From: Nocardia seriolae NBRC 15557
Lineage (GTDB): Bacteria > Actinomycetota > Actinomycetes > Mycobacteriales > Mycobacteriaceae
NCBI RefSeq assembly: GCF_007990715.1
Contig: NZ_BJWY01000087.1
Span: 1-33,439, forward strand
Length of the DNA stretch: 33,439 nt
Direction of reading: 5' to 3'
Within the stretch, counting starts at the first letter, position 1. Each line of letters starts with the position of its first letter. A model generated the notes under the pieces. That model worked only from the letters and a program-made list of their open reading frames with translations. It was not told the origin of the DNA and did no database searches. A program made the position numbers and the translations under genes. Positions 7,550 through 16,147 of this stretch are shown one piece after another.

Positions 7550-8485
7550 ATGGTCGAGTTTCCCGAGAGCAACGTGGGTCCGAAGTTCAAGGGCAAGAGG
7601 GTCGGCTACTTCCGCGAGACGGCGGGGTATCGGCGGTATGCGGCGGCGTATCGGGACGGGTTCGAGAACCTGCCGCCGATGCGCGAGACCATCGATGTGG
7701 CAACCAGTTTCGGGACGGTGCGGGCGTATCGGTTCGGGGAGGGGGAGGGGGAGGGCACGCCGCTGGTGTTGTTGCCGGGGCGACAGGCCGCTACGCCGAT
7801 GTGGGCGGCGAACCTACCGGGGCTGCTGGCGGTGCGGCCGATCATCACGCTGGATCTGCTGGGTGAGCCGGGGTGGAGTGTGCAGTCCGAGCCGCTCACC
7901 GACAATGCCGATCAGGCGGCTTGGCTGTCGGAGGCGTTGGCGGAGTTGGATTCTCGGCCGGTGCATGTGATGGGGGTGTCGATCGGCGGGTGGTCGGCGG
8001 TGAATCTGGCGGTGCACCATCCGGAGCGGGTGGCCTCGCTCGTGATCCTGGATTCACCGTTCGTGTTCGGCGGGGTGACCTGGAAGATGATCACCGTATC
8101 GCTGGGGTCGGTGCTGCCGGGCATGCCGGACAAATGGCGCAACAAGCTGCTGAGCTGGATCTCCGGCGGGGTGTCCGCGCCGGAGGAGCTGCCCGAGGGT
8201 CGGTTGATCGCCTCCGGGATGAAGGATTTCGCGGCGTACCTGCCGATGACGAAACGGCCCGCCGAGGAACGGCTTTCGGCGCTCGCCATGCCGTTCCTCG
8301 GCATCTACGCGGGGCGCAGCATTGTGCAGAATGCGCGCAAGACGGTGGAACGGGCGCGAAAGCTGTTGCCCGGCGGGCAGTTCGAGGTGTGGCCGGAGGC
8401 CTCGCACGCCATCAACGGCGAGTTCCCGGACGAGATCGCGGCGCGGGTCGCGAAATTCCTCGGCGAGATCGAATCCGGTTCCTGA
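7550..8485 (+). CDS. Alpha/beta hydrolase
   Basis: About 311 residues with the alpha/beta-hydrolase layout: an oxyanion-loop region (LVLLPGRQAATPMW), the nucleophile elbow GVSIGGW with Ser as nucleophile, a core strand SLVILDSPF, and a C-terminal catalytic-His region (WPEASHAINGEFPDE). The ATG at 7550 was chosen because upstream sequence in this frame is the shadow of the preceding gene. It ends exactly where the convergent alcohol dehydrogenase ends. Beside a Baeyer-Villiger monooxygenase and an alcohol dehydrogenase, hydrolysis of an ester or lactone is a reasonable guess, but the substrate is unknown. Confidence 0.88.
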   Translation: MVEFPESNVGPKFKGKRVGYFRETAGYRRYAAAYRDGFENLPPMRETIDVATSFGTVRAYRFGEGEGEGTPLVLLPGRQAATPMWAANLPGLLAVRPIITLDLLGEPGWSVQSEPLTDNADQAAWLSEALAELDSRPVHVMGVSIGGWSAVNLAVHHPERVASLVILDSPFVFGGVTWKMITVSLGSVLPGMPDKWRNKLLSWISGGVSAPEELPEGRLIASGMKDFAAYLPMTKRPAEERLSALAMPFLGIYAGRSIVQNARKTVERARKLLPGGQFEVWPEASHAINGEFPDEIAARVAKFLGEIESGS

Positions 8486-9526
8486 TCAGGGCACCAGCAC
8501 CGCACGCCCCCGGATCTGCCCGGCGTCCAAGCGGCGCAGGGCTTCCGGACCGTCGACGAGGTCGAAGCGTTCGACCTCCATGTGGATCTTGCCCGCCTGG
8601 GCGAGGGCCACGCAGTCGTAGAGGTCGCCGCGGGTGCCGCCGAGCGACTTCCGCACGGTCGCACCCCAGGGCAGACCGGGGCCACCGGCGGGCCCGGCGG
8701 TGATTTCCGGTGCGCCATCGCCGATTCCGACCATGCGATAGGCCCCGTTGGGAGCGACGGTCTCGCAGGCGAGTCGCGCGGTGGCGTCGACGCCGACGAA
8801 GTCGAACACGGCGTCCGCGCCGCGCCCGCCGGTGAGGTCGAGGATCTGCCCGGCGGTGTCGTCGCCGGAGAGGAAGCCGAGCTCCGCGCCGCAGTCCGCG
8901 GCCAGGTCCAGCTTCTCCTGCGCCTGATCGACCGCGATCACCCGCACGCCCGAAATGGCGTGCAGGATCTGCACCGCCACGTGCCCGAGGCCGCCGATGC
9001 CGATCGCGACCACGGTCCCGCCGGGCCGCAGATTCTCCTTCGCGCCCCGAATCGCGTGGTAGGCGGTGAGCGCCGCGTCCGCGACGGGTGCCGCCTGCAC
9101 GAAGTCCAGGTCCCCGATGGGCACGAACGAGGTGGCCGGAATGCGCACGTATTCCGCCATGCCGCCCTCGATGGACAGGCCCGGGCAGGGCGGCATGGCG
9201 ACGCGACCGGCTGCGAGACAGACGTTTTCATTGCCGCTGACGCATTCGCGGCAGACCCCGCAGGTCCAGAACAGGTAGACCAGCCCGCGTTCGCCGATCT
9301 CCCGGCCGGCCACATCCGAGCCGATGGCCTCGATGGTGCCCGCGATCTCGTGGCCGAGGGTGAGCGGGTCTTCGCGCAGTTGGTAGGGGAAGTTCACCAG
9401 GGTCAGGTCCGAGTGGCAGACGCCCGCCGCACCGACCTTCAACAGCAGGTCGGTGGGTCCGATTTCGGGTACCGGGATGTCATTGATCTGCACCTTTTCC
9501 GGGCCGGTCCACTGGAGTGCGCGCAT
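8486..9526 (-). CDS. Zinc-dependent medium-chain alcohol dehydrogenase
   Basis: About 346 residues. The catalytic zinc site is visible as C37-H38 in GVCHSD and H59-E60 in GHE. The structural zinc lobe is intact, with cysteines at about 89, 92, 95 and 103. The Rossmann motif GIGGLGHV follows near residue 175. The protein oxidises an alcohol or reduces an aldehyde/ketone with NAD(P). An AAGGAAG site precedes the ATG at 9526. It is transcribed divergently from the Baeyer-Villiger enzyme, and the gap between them carries inverted repeats that probably regulate both. Confidence 0.93.
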   Translation of the reverse strand: MRALQWTGPEKVQINDIPVPEIGPTDLLLKVGAAGVCHSDLTLVNFPYQLREDPLTLGHEIAGTIEAIGSDVAGREIGERGLVYLFWTCGVCRECVSGNENVCLAAGRVAMPPCPGLSIEGGMAEYVRIPATSFVPIGDLDFVQAAPVADAALTAYHAIRGAKENLRPGGTVVAIGIGGLGHVAVQILHAISGVRVIAVDQAQEKLDLAADCGAELGFLSGDDTAGQILDLTGGRGADAVFDFVGVDATARLACETVAPNGAYRMVGIGDGAPEITAGPAGGPGLPWGATVRKSLGGTRGDLYDCVALAQAGKIHMEVERFDLVDGPEALRRLDAGQIRGRAVLVP

Positions 9527-9569
9527 CGTGCTTCCTTGCCTCGAGCTTGTGATCCAAGGCACAAGGTAA

Positions 9570-9598
9570 CATTCGCTATACATGATGTCTAGCGAATG
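9570..9598. promoter_or_regulatory. TetR-type operator between the dehydrogenase and monooxygenase genes
   Basis: CATTCGCTA and its exact complement TAGCGAATG flank an 11-base spacer. The centre lies about 55-60 bases upstream of the dehydrogenase start. The right half includes TGTCTAG (9586-9592), an element seen again at 9649-9655 and in the P450 promoter at 13368-13374. The best local candidate for the binding protein is the TetR encoded at 11465-12034. Confidence 0.65.
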
Positions 9599-9641
9599 AC
9601 GGAATGTCTACCGATTTGGCGAAACCTCTTCCCTCCGGCAG

Positions 9642-9653
9642 AGACACGTGTCT
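9642..9653. promoter_or_regulatory. Second palindrome at the monooxygenase promoter
   Basis: AGACACGTGTCT is a perfect 12-bp palindrome ending 13 bases before the ATG at 9667, overlapping a TGTCTAG element. TAGGCT just downstream (9653-9658) could be a -10 box, giving a nearly leaderless transcript and placing the palindrome where a repressor would block RNA polymerase. Confidence 0.45.
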
Positions 9654-9666
9654 AGGCTCCCGTCCC

Positions 9667-11127
9667 ATGAGCAGTCCGAGAATCGCCATCGTGGGCGCCG
9701 GAATCTCCGGGATCTGCATGGCAGTCGCGTTGCGGCAGGCGGGTTTCACCGATTTCACCATTTACGAGAAGGGTGCGGACTGCGGTGGCACCTGGCGTGA
9801 CAACACCTACCCCGGCCTGGTGTGCGACGTGCCCTCGCGGTACTACCAATTCCGGTTCGCTATGAATCCCGAATGGACGCAGCTGTATCCGACCGGGCCG
9901 GAGATCGAGAAGTATCTGATCGGAGTGGCACGGCAGTACGGGCTGGAGCGACACACGCGGTTCGGCACCACGGTCACCGCCGCGGAGTTCACCGACACCG
10001 GCTGGCGGGTCGAGCTCTCCGACGGAACCACCGATCCGGTCGATTTCGTCGTGTGCGCCACCGGTTTCCTGGTGCACCCGAACCGGCCCGCCATCGCGGG
10101 GCTCGACGAGTTCGGCGGCGTGGTCATGCATTCGGCGCGCTGGGATCACGACGTGGATGTGACCGGCAAGCGGGTCGGCATCATCGGGACCGGTTCGACG
10201 GGCACCCAGCTGGTGAGCGCACTGGCCGGGAAGGTGCCCGAAGTCGTACTGTTCCAGCGCACTCCGCAGTGGATCCTGCCCACGGTGAACCGGCCCTACT
10301 CGCGGCTGGGGCGGCTGCTCTACCGCCGGATTCCGGCGCTCGGCAAGGCCAGCTACCACCTCAATCGAGGCTTCTTCGCGGTGTTCTCACAGGCCCTGGT
10401 GCATCCCGGCCGGGTCCGGCAGCTGGTGCAGTGGGTGGTGGAGCGAAACCTGCGGTCGGTCGAGGATCCCGAACTGCGCCGCAAGCTGACGCCTGACTAC
10501 ACCGCCATGTGCAAGCGGCTGGTGGTGTCGGATCGCTTCTACAAGGCGATCCAGCACCCCGACGCCGAGCTGGTCACCGAAGGCATCGACCACATCGAGG
10601 AACGCGGTGTCGTCACCTCCGACGGCCGTCTGTACGAGCTCGACATCATCGTGCTGGCAACGGGTTTCGACTCGCACGCCTACATGCGTCCGATGGCGAT
10701 CACCGGCACCGCGGGCCGCACCCTGGACCAGGCGTGGGCGGACGGCCCGCGCGCCTTCGAGGGCGTCATGATGCCGGACTTCCCCAATCTGTTCATGCTG
10801 ATCGGCCCGCACAGCCCGTTCGCCAATCACCCCATCACCGCGGTCGCCGAGGCCCAGTCCGCGCGCATAGTGAGCTGGCTGAAACGCTGGGGCAGAGGCG
10901 AATTCGCGAGCGTGGCCCCCACCCGCGCGGCCACCGACCGCTACAACGCCCGCATGCGCGCGGCCGCCCCGAGCACGGTGTGGACCACCGGCTGCAAGAG
11001 CTGGTACCTGGGCAAGGACGGGATGCCGGAACTGTGGCCGTGGACGCCGAACGCGTACGAGAAGCTGATTCGCGCCACCCCCGATCCGGTGGACTACGAG
11101 CTGATCGGTCAGCGGGTCGCCCGCTGA
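9667..11127 (+). CDS. Flavoprotein Baeyer-Villiger monooxygenase
   Basis: About 486 residues. It has an N-terminal FAD motif GAGISG (residues 10-15) and a second dinucleotide motif GTGSTG (about 174-179) for NADPH. Between them lies FGGVVMHSARWD (149-160), which matches the type I Baeyer-Villiger fingerprint F-x-G-x-x-x-H-x-x-x-W-D exactly. These enzymes insert oxygen next to a ketone to make an ester or lactone. The ATG at 9667 places the FAD motif at the expected distance; the upstream TTG-rich extension is promoter DNA. The last 19 bases overlap the convergent chorismate mutase. With the adjacent hydrolase and dehydrogenase it suggests a ketone-to-ester-to-alcohol route. Confidence 0.93.
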   Translation: MSSPRIAIVGAGISGICMAVALRQAGFTDFTIYEKGADCGGTWRDNTYPGLVCDVPSRYYQFRFAMNPEWTQLYPTGPEIEKYLIGVARQYGLERHTRFGTTVTAAEFTDTGWRVELSDGTTDPVDFVVCATGFLVHPNRPAIAGLDEFGGVVMHSARWDHDVDVTGKRVGIIGTGSTGTQLVSALAGKVPEVVLFQRTPQWILPTVNRPYSRLGRLLYRRIPALGKASYHLNRGFFAVFSQALVHPGRVRQLVQWVVERNLRSVEDPELRRKLTPDYTAMCKRLVVSDRFYKAIQHPDAELVTEGIDHIEERGVVTSDGRLYELDIIVLATGFDSHAYMRPMAITGTAGRTLDQAWADGPRAFEGVMMPDFPNLFMLIGPHSPFANHPITAVAEAQSARIVSWLKRWGRGEFASVAPTRAATDRYNARMRAAAPSTVWTTGCKSWYLGKDGMPELWPWTPNAYEKLIRATPDPVDYELIGQRVAR

Positions 11128-11411
11128 CCGCGCGCGGCGTGCTCGGTCAGTTCGAGAGCGATGAAGGCCGAGCTCATGGCGCGCCAAACCGCCTCGGCGA
11201 CAGTGGGTTCCAAGCCCTCGGCCGCGGCGCGCGTGCGGGCGAGGGCGACTACCTGCTCGACTCGGTCGGGTGCGCGAACGGCCTGTTCGTCGGACTTGAA
11301 GGTGGCGGCGGCCCGGACCAATTCCTGACGGGACGCGAGCAGGCGGATCAGCTCACCGTCCAGTTCATCGATGCCGGTGCGGACTTCGGCGAGCGTTTGC
11401 GGAGCGGACAC
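11109..11411 (-). CDS. Chorismate mutase, AroQ class
   Basis: About 100 residues, the length of a stand-alone AroQ domain. The helix EVRTGIDELDGELIRLLASR carries the conserved Arg and the ID-LD pattern. Next come a Lys in AATFKSDE and the DRVEQVV segment, all expected active-site or helix positions. The enzyme turns chorismate into prephenate in the Phe/Tyr pathway. The GTG at 11411 is the only reasonable start, with little ribosome-site signal. The gene follows the TetR gene by 53 bases on the same strand and overlaps the end of the monooxygenase gene tail to tail by 19 bases. No export signal is seen. Confidence 0.85.
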   Translation of the reverse strand: MSAPQTLAEVRTGIDELDGELIRLLASRQELVRAAATFKSDEQAVRAPDRVEQVVALARTRAAAEGLEPTVAEAVWRAMSSAFIALELTEHAARGQRATR

Positions 11412-11464
11412 GGGGAGTGAATCTAGCCGAGCCGATGCCGGTCGGTTCGGCGTGGGCGCGCCGC

Positions 11465-12034
11465 TCAGGCGAAGGCGCGCAGGGCGACGGGGACGACGAA
11501 CTCCTCCAGCATGGCGCGTTCGTCGTCCTCGTCGCGTCCGGGGGCCGACAGCAGCGAGACGCTGATCCGGGTGAGCCAGCGGGCCAGGCGGCCGCGCTCG
11601 CCGTCGGTCAGGTCGGCCTGCGTGAACAGCCCCGCGGCAATGGATTCGATGACGGCCGAGTCCTGGCTGATCTCCCCGGCCGGACCCGACTCCCCCGCCC
11701 GGAACCAGGCGATCAGCGTGGGTTCGGCGCGCACCGCCCGGACCGCCCCGAGCATGGCCGACACCACCCGCTCGCCCGGGTCCGCAATGGCCTCGACCTC
11801 GGCGAAGACCCGGGCGGCCATGCGGCGGGTCTCGCGGTGCACGAACGCGATCCGCACAGCCTGCCGGTTGTCGAAGTAGCGGTAGAGGGTGGCGCGCGAA
11901 CACCCGGCGGCCTTGGCGATATCGCCCATGCCGACGGCGGTGACGCCGCGGTCGGCGAACAACTGCGCGGCGGCGTCCAGAATCCGTTCGGCGGCCAGGT
12001 CGGCGCGGTCATCGGCCAGCCAGTCCCGGCTCAT
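11465..12034 (-). CDS. TetR/AcrR family transcriptional regulator
   Basis: A 189-residue protein. The N-terminal helix-turn-helix domain spans about residues 14-60, with the recognition region MGDIAKAAGCSRATLYRYFDN typical of TetR; the C-terminal ligand domain is divergent. A GGAGGG-type site precedes the ATG. It lies 68 bases behind the P450 gene on the same strand, so both may be one transcript. It is the likely regulator of the P450 and possibly of the dehydrogenase/monooxygenase promoter, where TGTCTAG elements recur. The inducer is unknown. Confidence 0.92.
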   Translation of the reverse strand: MSRDWLADDRADLAAERILDAAAQLFADRGVTAVGMGDIAKAAGCSRATLYRYFDNRQAVRIAFVHRETRRMAARVFAEVEAIADPGERVVSAMLGAVRAVRAEPTLIAWFRAGESGPAGEISQDSAVIESIAAGLFTQADLTDGERGRLARWLTRISVSLLSAPGRDEDDERAMLEEFVVPVALRAFA

Positions 12035-12102
12035 GCCCGGTCCCTCCTTCGCTCTGCTGGCGGGTCCGACGGCGGGGTGGCCGCCGGATCCGCTCGTTCA
12101 CC

Positions 12103-13338
12103 CTAGGCCGTCGCCCGGAACGGGACCGAGACCGGCCAGCGCACGTAGTTGCCGTGCGACCACTGGACATTGTCGATATCGACGGTGAAATCGGGGCAGC
12201 GGGAGAGCAGTTCCTCCAGCGCCACGCGGGCCTGCATGCGGGCGGCGGCCGCACCCAGGCAGTGGTGGTGGCCGTGGCTGAAGGTCATGATGCGCTTGGG
12301 GTTGCGGCGCACGTCGAGTTCGGCCGCGGTGGGGCCGAATTCGCGTTCGTCGCGATTGGCCGAGCCGTAGAGCAGCAGCACCTTGCGGCCCGCCGGAATG
12401 GTGACGCCGTGCAGCTCCACGTCCCGGGTGGTGGCGCGGGCCAGGCCCTGCACCGGGGAGGTCATGCGCAGGAACTCCTCGATGGCGTCGGGGATGAGCG
12501 CGGGATCGTCCACCAGCAGGCGGCGCTGGCCGGGGTTGGCGGTGAGCAATTGCACCGCGCCGCCGAGGTTTCCGGTGGTGGTGTCATTGCCGCCGGTGAT
12601 CATGGTGAAGGCGAAGCCGAGGATGGCGACGATGCCCTCGTTGTCGCCGTCCGCGCCGAGGCCGGAGGCGAGCAGGTGGGAGATGGTGTCGTCGCCGGGT
12701 TCGACGCGGCGGCGCTCGATGAGTTCGGCGAAGTAGGCGGCCAGCTCGCCGACCGCGGTGAAGCCGTCCTGTCCGCCCGCGGCCAGCCCGGCCCCCTCGA
12801 CCGCGCCGCCCACGATGCGCTCGGTCCAGCCGTCGAACTTGTCCCAATCCTGTTCCGGCACACCGAGATAGTGGGCGACCACCATGGTGGGCAGGGGCTT
12901 GAACAGGTCCTTGACGATGTCGCCCTCGCCCACGGCACGCAGCCGCTCGATGCGCTCGACGATGAACTTCCGAACGGCTGGCTCCACCGAATTCACCTGG
13001 CGCGGCGTGAATCCCGGGGAAACGCGACGGCGGAAGTCGGTGTGCTCGGGCGGATCCATGAAGACGAAGGGCCTGACCGGCCCGAGGATCGCGGAGACCA
13101 GGTCGGCGTAGTCGACGGTCAGTCCGGAGGCCGAGGAGAAGACCTCGGGGTCCCGGGCGGCCGCGTACGCGTCCGCGTGGCGGGACAGCACGTAGAAGTC
13201 GTCGGATTCATGCCCCTCGGGGATCACCCGATGGACCGGATCATGCTCGCGCAGTTGGGAATACATGGGGTACGGGTCGCGCCAGGTTTCCCCGGACAGT
13301 AGCTCGAATCGCACCGCATGAGACGCCGTTGAACTCAT
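12103..13338 (-). CDS. Cytochrome P450
   Basis: About 411 residues, normal for a soluble bacterial class I P450. The I-helix oxygen-activation motif GGNDTT is at about 249-254, ExxR at 288-291 (EFLR), and the heme loop FSHGHHHCLG at 353-362 with Cys360 as thiolate ligand. It will need a ferredoxin and reductase, which are not in the window. The ATG at 13338 is chosen because it gives the usual short N-terminus before the YPMYSQLREHDPVH segment; upstream residues come from promoter DNA. The CYP family is not assigned. Membership in the monooxygenase/dehydrogenase/hydrolase neighbourhood suggests oxidation of a hydrophobic substrate. Confidence 0.95.
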   Translation of the reverse strand: MSSTASHAVRFELLSGETWRDPYPMYSQLREHDPVHRVIPEGHESDDFYVLSRHADAYAAARDPEVFSSASGLTVDYADLVSAILGPVRPFVFMDPPEHTDFRRRVSPGFTPRQVNSVEPAVRKFIVERIERLRAVGEGDIVKDLFKPLPTMVVAHYLGVPEQDWDKFDGWTERIVGGAVEGAGLAAGGQDGFTAVGELAAYFAELIERRRVEPGDDTISHLLASGLGADGDNEGIVAILGFAFTMITGGNDTTTGNLGGAVQLLTANPGQRRLLVDDPALIPDAIEEFLRMTSPVQGLARATTRDVELHGVTIPAGRKVLLLYGSANRDEREFGPTAAELDVRRNPKRIMTFSHGHHHCLGAAAARMQARVALEELLSRCPDFTVDIDNVQWSHGNYVRWPVSVPFRATA

Positions 13339-13390
13339 GAACCGACGGTAAGACAAATATTCGATTATGTCTAGAACGCGTTGCAAAATT
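13339..13390 (-). promoter_or_regulatory. P450 promoter region with a TGTCTAG element
   Basis: This AT-richer stretch directly precedes the P450 ATG and has no clear ribosome site, suggesting a short-leader or leaderless transcript. TGTCTAG (plus strand 13368-13374) sits inside a partly symmetric segment and is shared with two sites in the dehydrogenase/monooxygenase gap. Confidence 0.4.
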
Positions 13391-13416
13391 GTCCGGATGT
13401 ACCGGTCGAGCAGTGG

Positions 13417-16008
13417 TTAGAGCACGCGGAATCGGACCGGGTGGGCCAGCGACCGGCCCGCGTCATCGAGGTGCCGCAGCACGTAGGTTCCGCTGGTCAG
13501 ACCACGCGCCGGGAAGACCACCTGATCCCGTCCGACCCCGTCGCCCAGTGACAGGGTGGCGGCCGCGGCGGACGTCGCGACGGTCCGGACATGCCCGGCG
13601 GACTCCTCCGGATGGACCTCGAGCCGATGTCCGGCCACCGCGTCGGCGAGACAGTAGCTGACGACCAGGTCGCGACCGGGCTCGTACGTGGAACGGTCCA
13701 GCAGCAGGCGATCGAAGGGCGCGGCATCATCGGCGGTGCTGCCCGGCATTCCGTTCTCCACGAAACCGCGTGCCCGGCAGCGGAATCCGGCATCGGAGCT
13801 CGCCGACACCCCGAAGTCGTACCAGCCCGCGCCCTCGGCATCGCTCTCGCAGGACAGCTCCCGCCGCTCGGTCCCGCCCGCGTCGATATCGATGGTCCAG
13901 GGCCCGTCGTGCCGGTAGGCGTGGGACACCACGAGCACCGAAACCGGTTGCTTCCCACCGTTCTCGAACGACCAGGTGAGGGCCCGCTTGCCCGAGGTCG
14001 CGGCCGTCGCGGTGACGCGCAGTGCGGCGCACGGCCCGCGCAGGTCACCGGCGAAGCGCCGCTGGAAGCCGTCCGGGCCGTAGACCGTGTAGTCGTAGCG
14101 CCCGTTCACGGCCGGAAGATCGTGGCCGACCGTGCCGCCACCGGCCACGTCGAAACGCGTGGGCGTGTAGTCCGCGGCGAAGGCGTTCGGGTACACCGTG
14201 CAGTGCGCGGCCCCGGTGCCGCCATTGTCGATCGTGACGGTGATCGAATCGGTGCCGCCCGACACACAGCGCGCCTGCAACCGGTACGGCAGCGGCACCC
14301 GCGCCTTGCGTCCGCTCTGCTGCTTGGGCATCCGCTGGACGAACGGAAGCGGTTGCGCCGCACCGGACATCGACTGCTCGGCCCGGGGTGCGGCGGAGGG
14401 CACGATCAGGGTGCGGCGCGCGCCGAAGTCGAACAGCGAGGACAGGTCACCACACAGCTGCCGCCGCCAAGGGCTGATATTCGGCTCGGCCACACCGGTG
14501 ACGCGTTCGAGGAACTTCAAGACCGAGGTGTGGTCGAACAATTCGGAGCAGACCGCCTGTTTGCTCCACGGCGACACGATGATCGCCGGAGTCCGCGCGC
14601 CGAGACCGACATTGTGGCTGCCGAAGTATTCGCCGGCCGCGCCGGGCGGCGGGGTGGGCGCGGGGATGTGGTCGAAATAGCCGTCGTTCTCGTCGTAATT
14701 GAGGATGAAGACGGTCTTGTTCCAGACATCCGGGTGTTCGGCGAGCGCCTCGAGCACCCCGTGGACCAGGGCCTGACCGTTACGCGGCCCCATCACCGGG
14801 TGTTCGCAGTCGACATAGGGCGCGACTATCCAGGACACCCTGGGTAGTCGGCCCGTGGCGACATCGGTGTGGAAGGAGTCCACCAGCGTGCCCGACCGCG
14901 CCCGCAGCAGCCCCTTCTCCACCAGCGCCCGCTGTCCCGGCGACAGCTCGTCCATACCCCGCTTCAGCGCGGCGGTGTAGGCGGGCTCGAGGCTCGGATC
15001 CTGTTGCAGGTCACCGTAATAGCGGAAGAAGTTCTCGAAGGCGAGTCCGCCGCCGCCATTGGTGTACTTCAGCGCCGCCCGCGCGGCATCGCGGAAGGGC
15101 AGGAAGAAGTCCAGGGCATTGTCGGTGTAGTTGTCCCATTCCTGGTAGACCCGCCAGCCGATGCCGCGCTCCTCGAGCCGTTCGGCGTAGGTGGTCCAGG
15201 GCAGTCCGAAGACCACCTCGTGGACGTAGCGCCCGGCGTCGGGGCCCAGCAGCGCGTCGTACATGAACAGATTGCCGGTGCGCGGGGCGACGAGCCCGGT
15301 CAGCGCCTGGGCGACGGGCTGCGGCAGCGCGCTGGTCAGGCCGTGCACCATGCCGAGCACCGCGTCCACGATGCCCTCCACGGGCAGGCTACGCATCCAG
15401 CGCAGTTTGGCGTCGTCGGCGAACAGGGAGGTTTGCAGGGACTCCGCGAAATTGTCCAGGGCCAGCGGTTTTTTCACGGTCCCGGTGAACAGGTACATGC
15501 GATTGGGGTCGTTGGGCCCGTTGACCGAACAGTGGTAACCGTCGCACACGGTGAACGCCTCGGCCAGCTGGTAGTAGAAGCCCAGGCAGTCGCGGTCGTA
15601 GCCGACCATGGTGCCATCACCCTTGGCGGCGATCCACCGGTCGTGCCGCCCGGAGGCGAAAGCCTCATGGCCGGTGCGGGTTCCGTGATCGGTGCCGTCG
15701 ATGTTCTGCAGCGTGGTGAGGTAGGGCAGCACGGTGCGCCCGCCGTCGGGCTGATGGAAGACCGAGCGTCCAGTGGACAGTTGTAGCGCATTGAGGTCGG
15801 CGTAGCCGCGGACTCCGGCCATGCCGCCGTAGTAGTGGTCGAAGGACCGGTTCTCCTGCATGAGGATCACCACGTGCTCGATGCGGTCCCACCCGCCGGG
15901 TGGGGCCGGTTCGGCCCAGGCCTGGACCAGGCTGGGCGGGAGCATGGACATGGCTCCGGCCGCGCCGCCCAGGTGTGCGGCATGCTTCAGAAAGCGCCTC
16001 CGATCCAT
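13417..16008 (-). CDS. Phospholipase C, phosphocholine-specific type, with extra C-terminal domain
   Basis: An 863-residue exported enzyme. It starts with a Tat signal (DRRRFLKHAAHLGG) and continues with the acid-phosphatase-like phosphoesterase domain: ENRSFDHYYG (about 52-61), a GPNDPNRMYLFTG segment and ILNYDENDGYFDH. These are hallmark metal and catalytic regions of PlcC/PlcN-type enzymes, which release phosphocholine from phosphatidylcholine or sphingomyelin. Two beta-rich DUF756-like repeats follow (about 545-735). Known members end there, at about 500-730 residues. Here about 125 further residues (SYEPGRDLVV-like to HPVRFRVL) form what looks like another beta-sandwich. GGGGAGA precedes the ATG. 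It stands alone on its strand. Confidence 0.93.
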   Translation of the reverse strand: MDRRRFLKHAAHLGGAAGAMSMLPPSLVQAWAEPAPPGGWDRIEHVVILMQENRSFDHYYGGMAGVRGYADLNALQLSTGRSVFHQPDGGRTVLPYLTTLQNIDGTDHGTRTGHEAFASGRHDRWIAAKGDGTMVGYDRDCLGFYYQLAEAFTVCDGYHCSVNGPNDPNRMYLFTGTVKKPLALDNFAESLQTSLFADDAKLRWMRSLPVEGIVDAVLGMVHGLTSALPQPVAQALTGLVAPRTGNLFMYDALLGPDAGRYVHEVVFGLPWTTYAERLEERGIGWRVYQEWDNYTDNALDFFLPFRDAARAALKYTNGGGGLAFENFFRYYGDLQQDPSLEPAYTAALKRGMDELSPGQRALVEKGLLRARSGTLVDSFHTDVATGRLPRVSWIVAPYVDCEHPVMGPRNGQALVHGVLEALAEHPDVWNKTVFILNYDENDGYFDHIPAPTPPPGAAGEYFGSHNVGLGARTPAIIVSPWSKQAVCSELFDHTSVLKFLERVTGVAEPNISPWRRQLCGDLSSLFDFGARRTLIVPSAAPRAEQSMSGAAQPLPFVQRMPKQQSGRKARVPLPYRLQARCVSGGTDSITVTIDNGGTGAAHCTVYPNAFAADYTPTRFDVAGGGTVGHDLPAVNGRYDYTVYGPDGFQRRFAGDLRGPCAALRVTATAATSGKRALTWSFENGGKQPVSVLVVSHAYRHDGPWTIDIDAGGTERRELSCESDAEGAGWYDFGVSASSDAGFRCRARGFVENGMPGSTADDAAPFDRLLLDRSTYEPGRDLVVSYCLADAVAGHRLEVHPEESAGHVRTVATSAAAATLSLGDGVGRDQVVFPARGLTSGTYVLRHLDDAGRSLAHPVRFRVL

Positions 16009-16147
16009 GATCTCCCCTGACGAGCATAGGAACGGCTATCACCGAGGATCGCCGACCGAGCTTGGGGATTCGTGGCGGTGAGGGGGATCAGCAATGAAGG
16101 GTCAGTTAATCATTGGCTCCGGATGTCGCGAACCGGTCACGCGGGAT

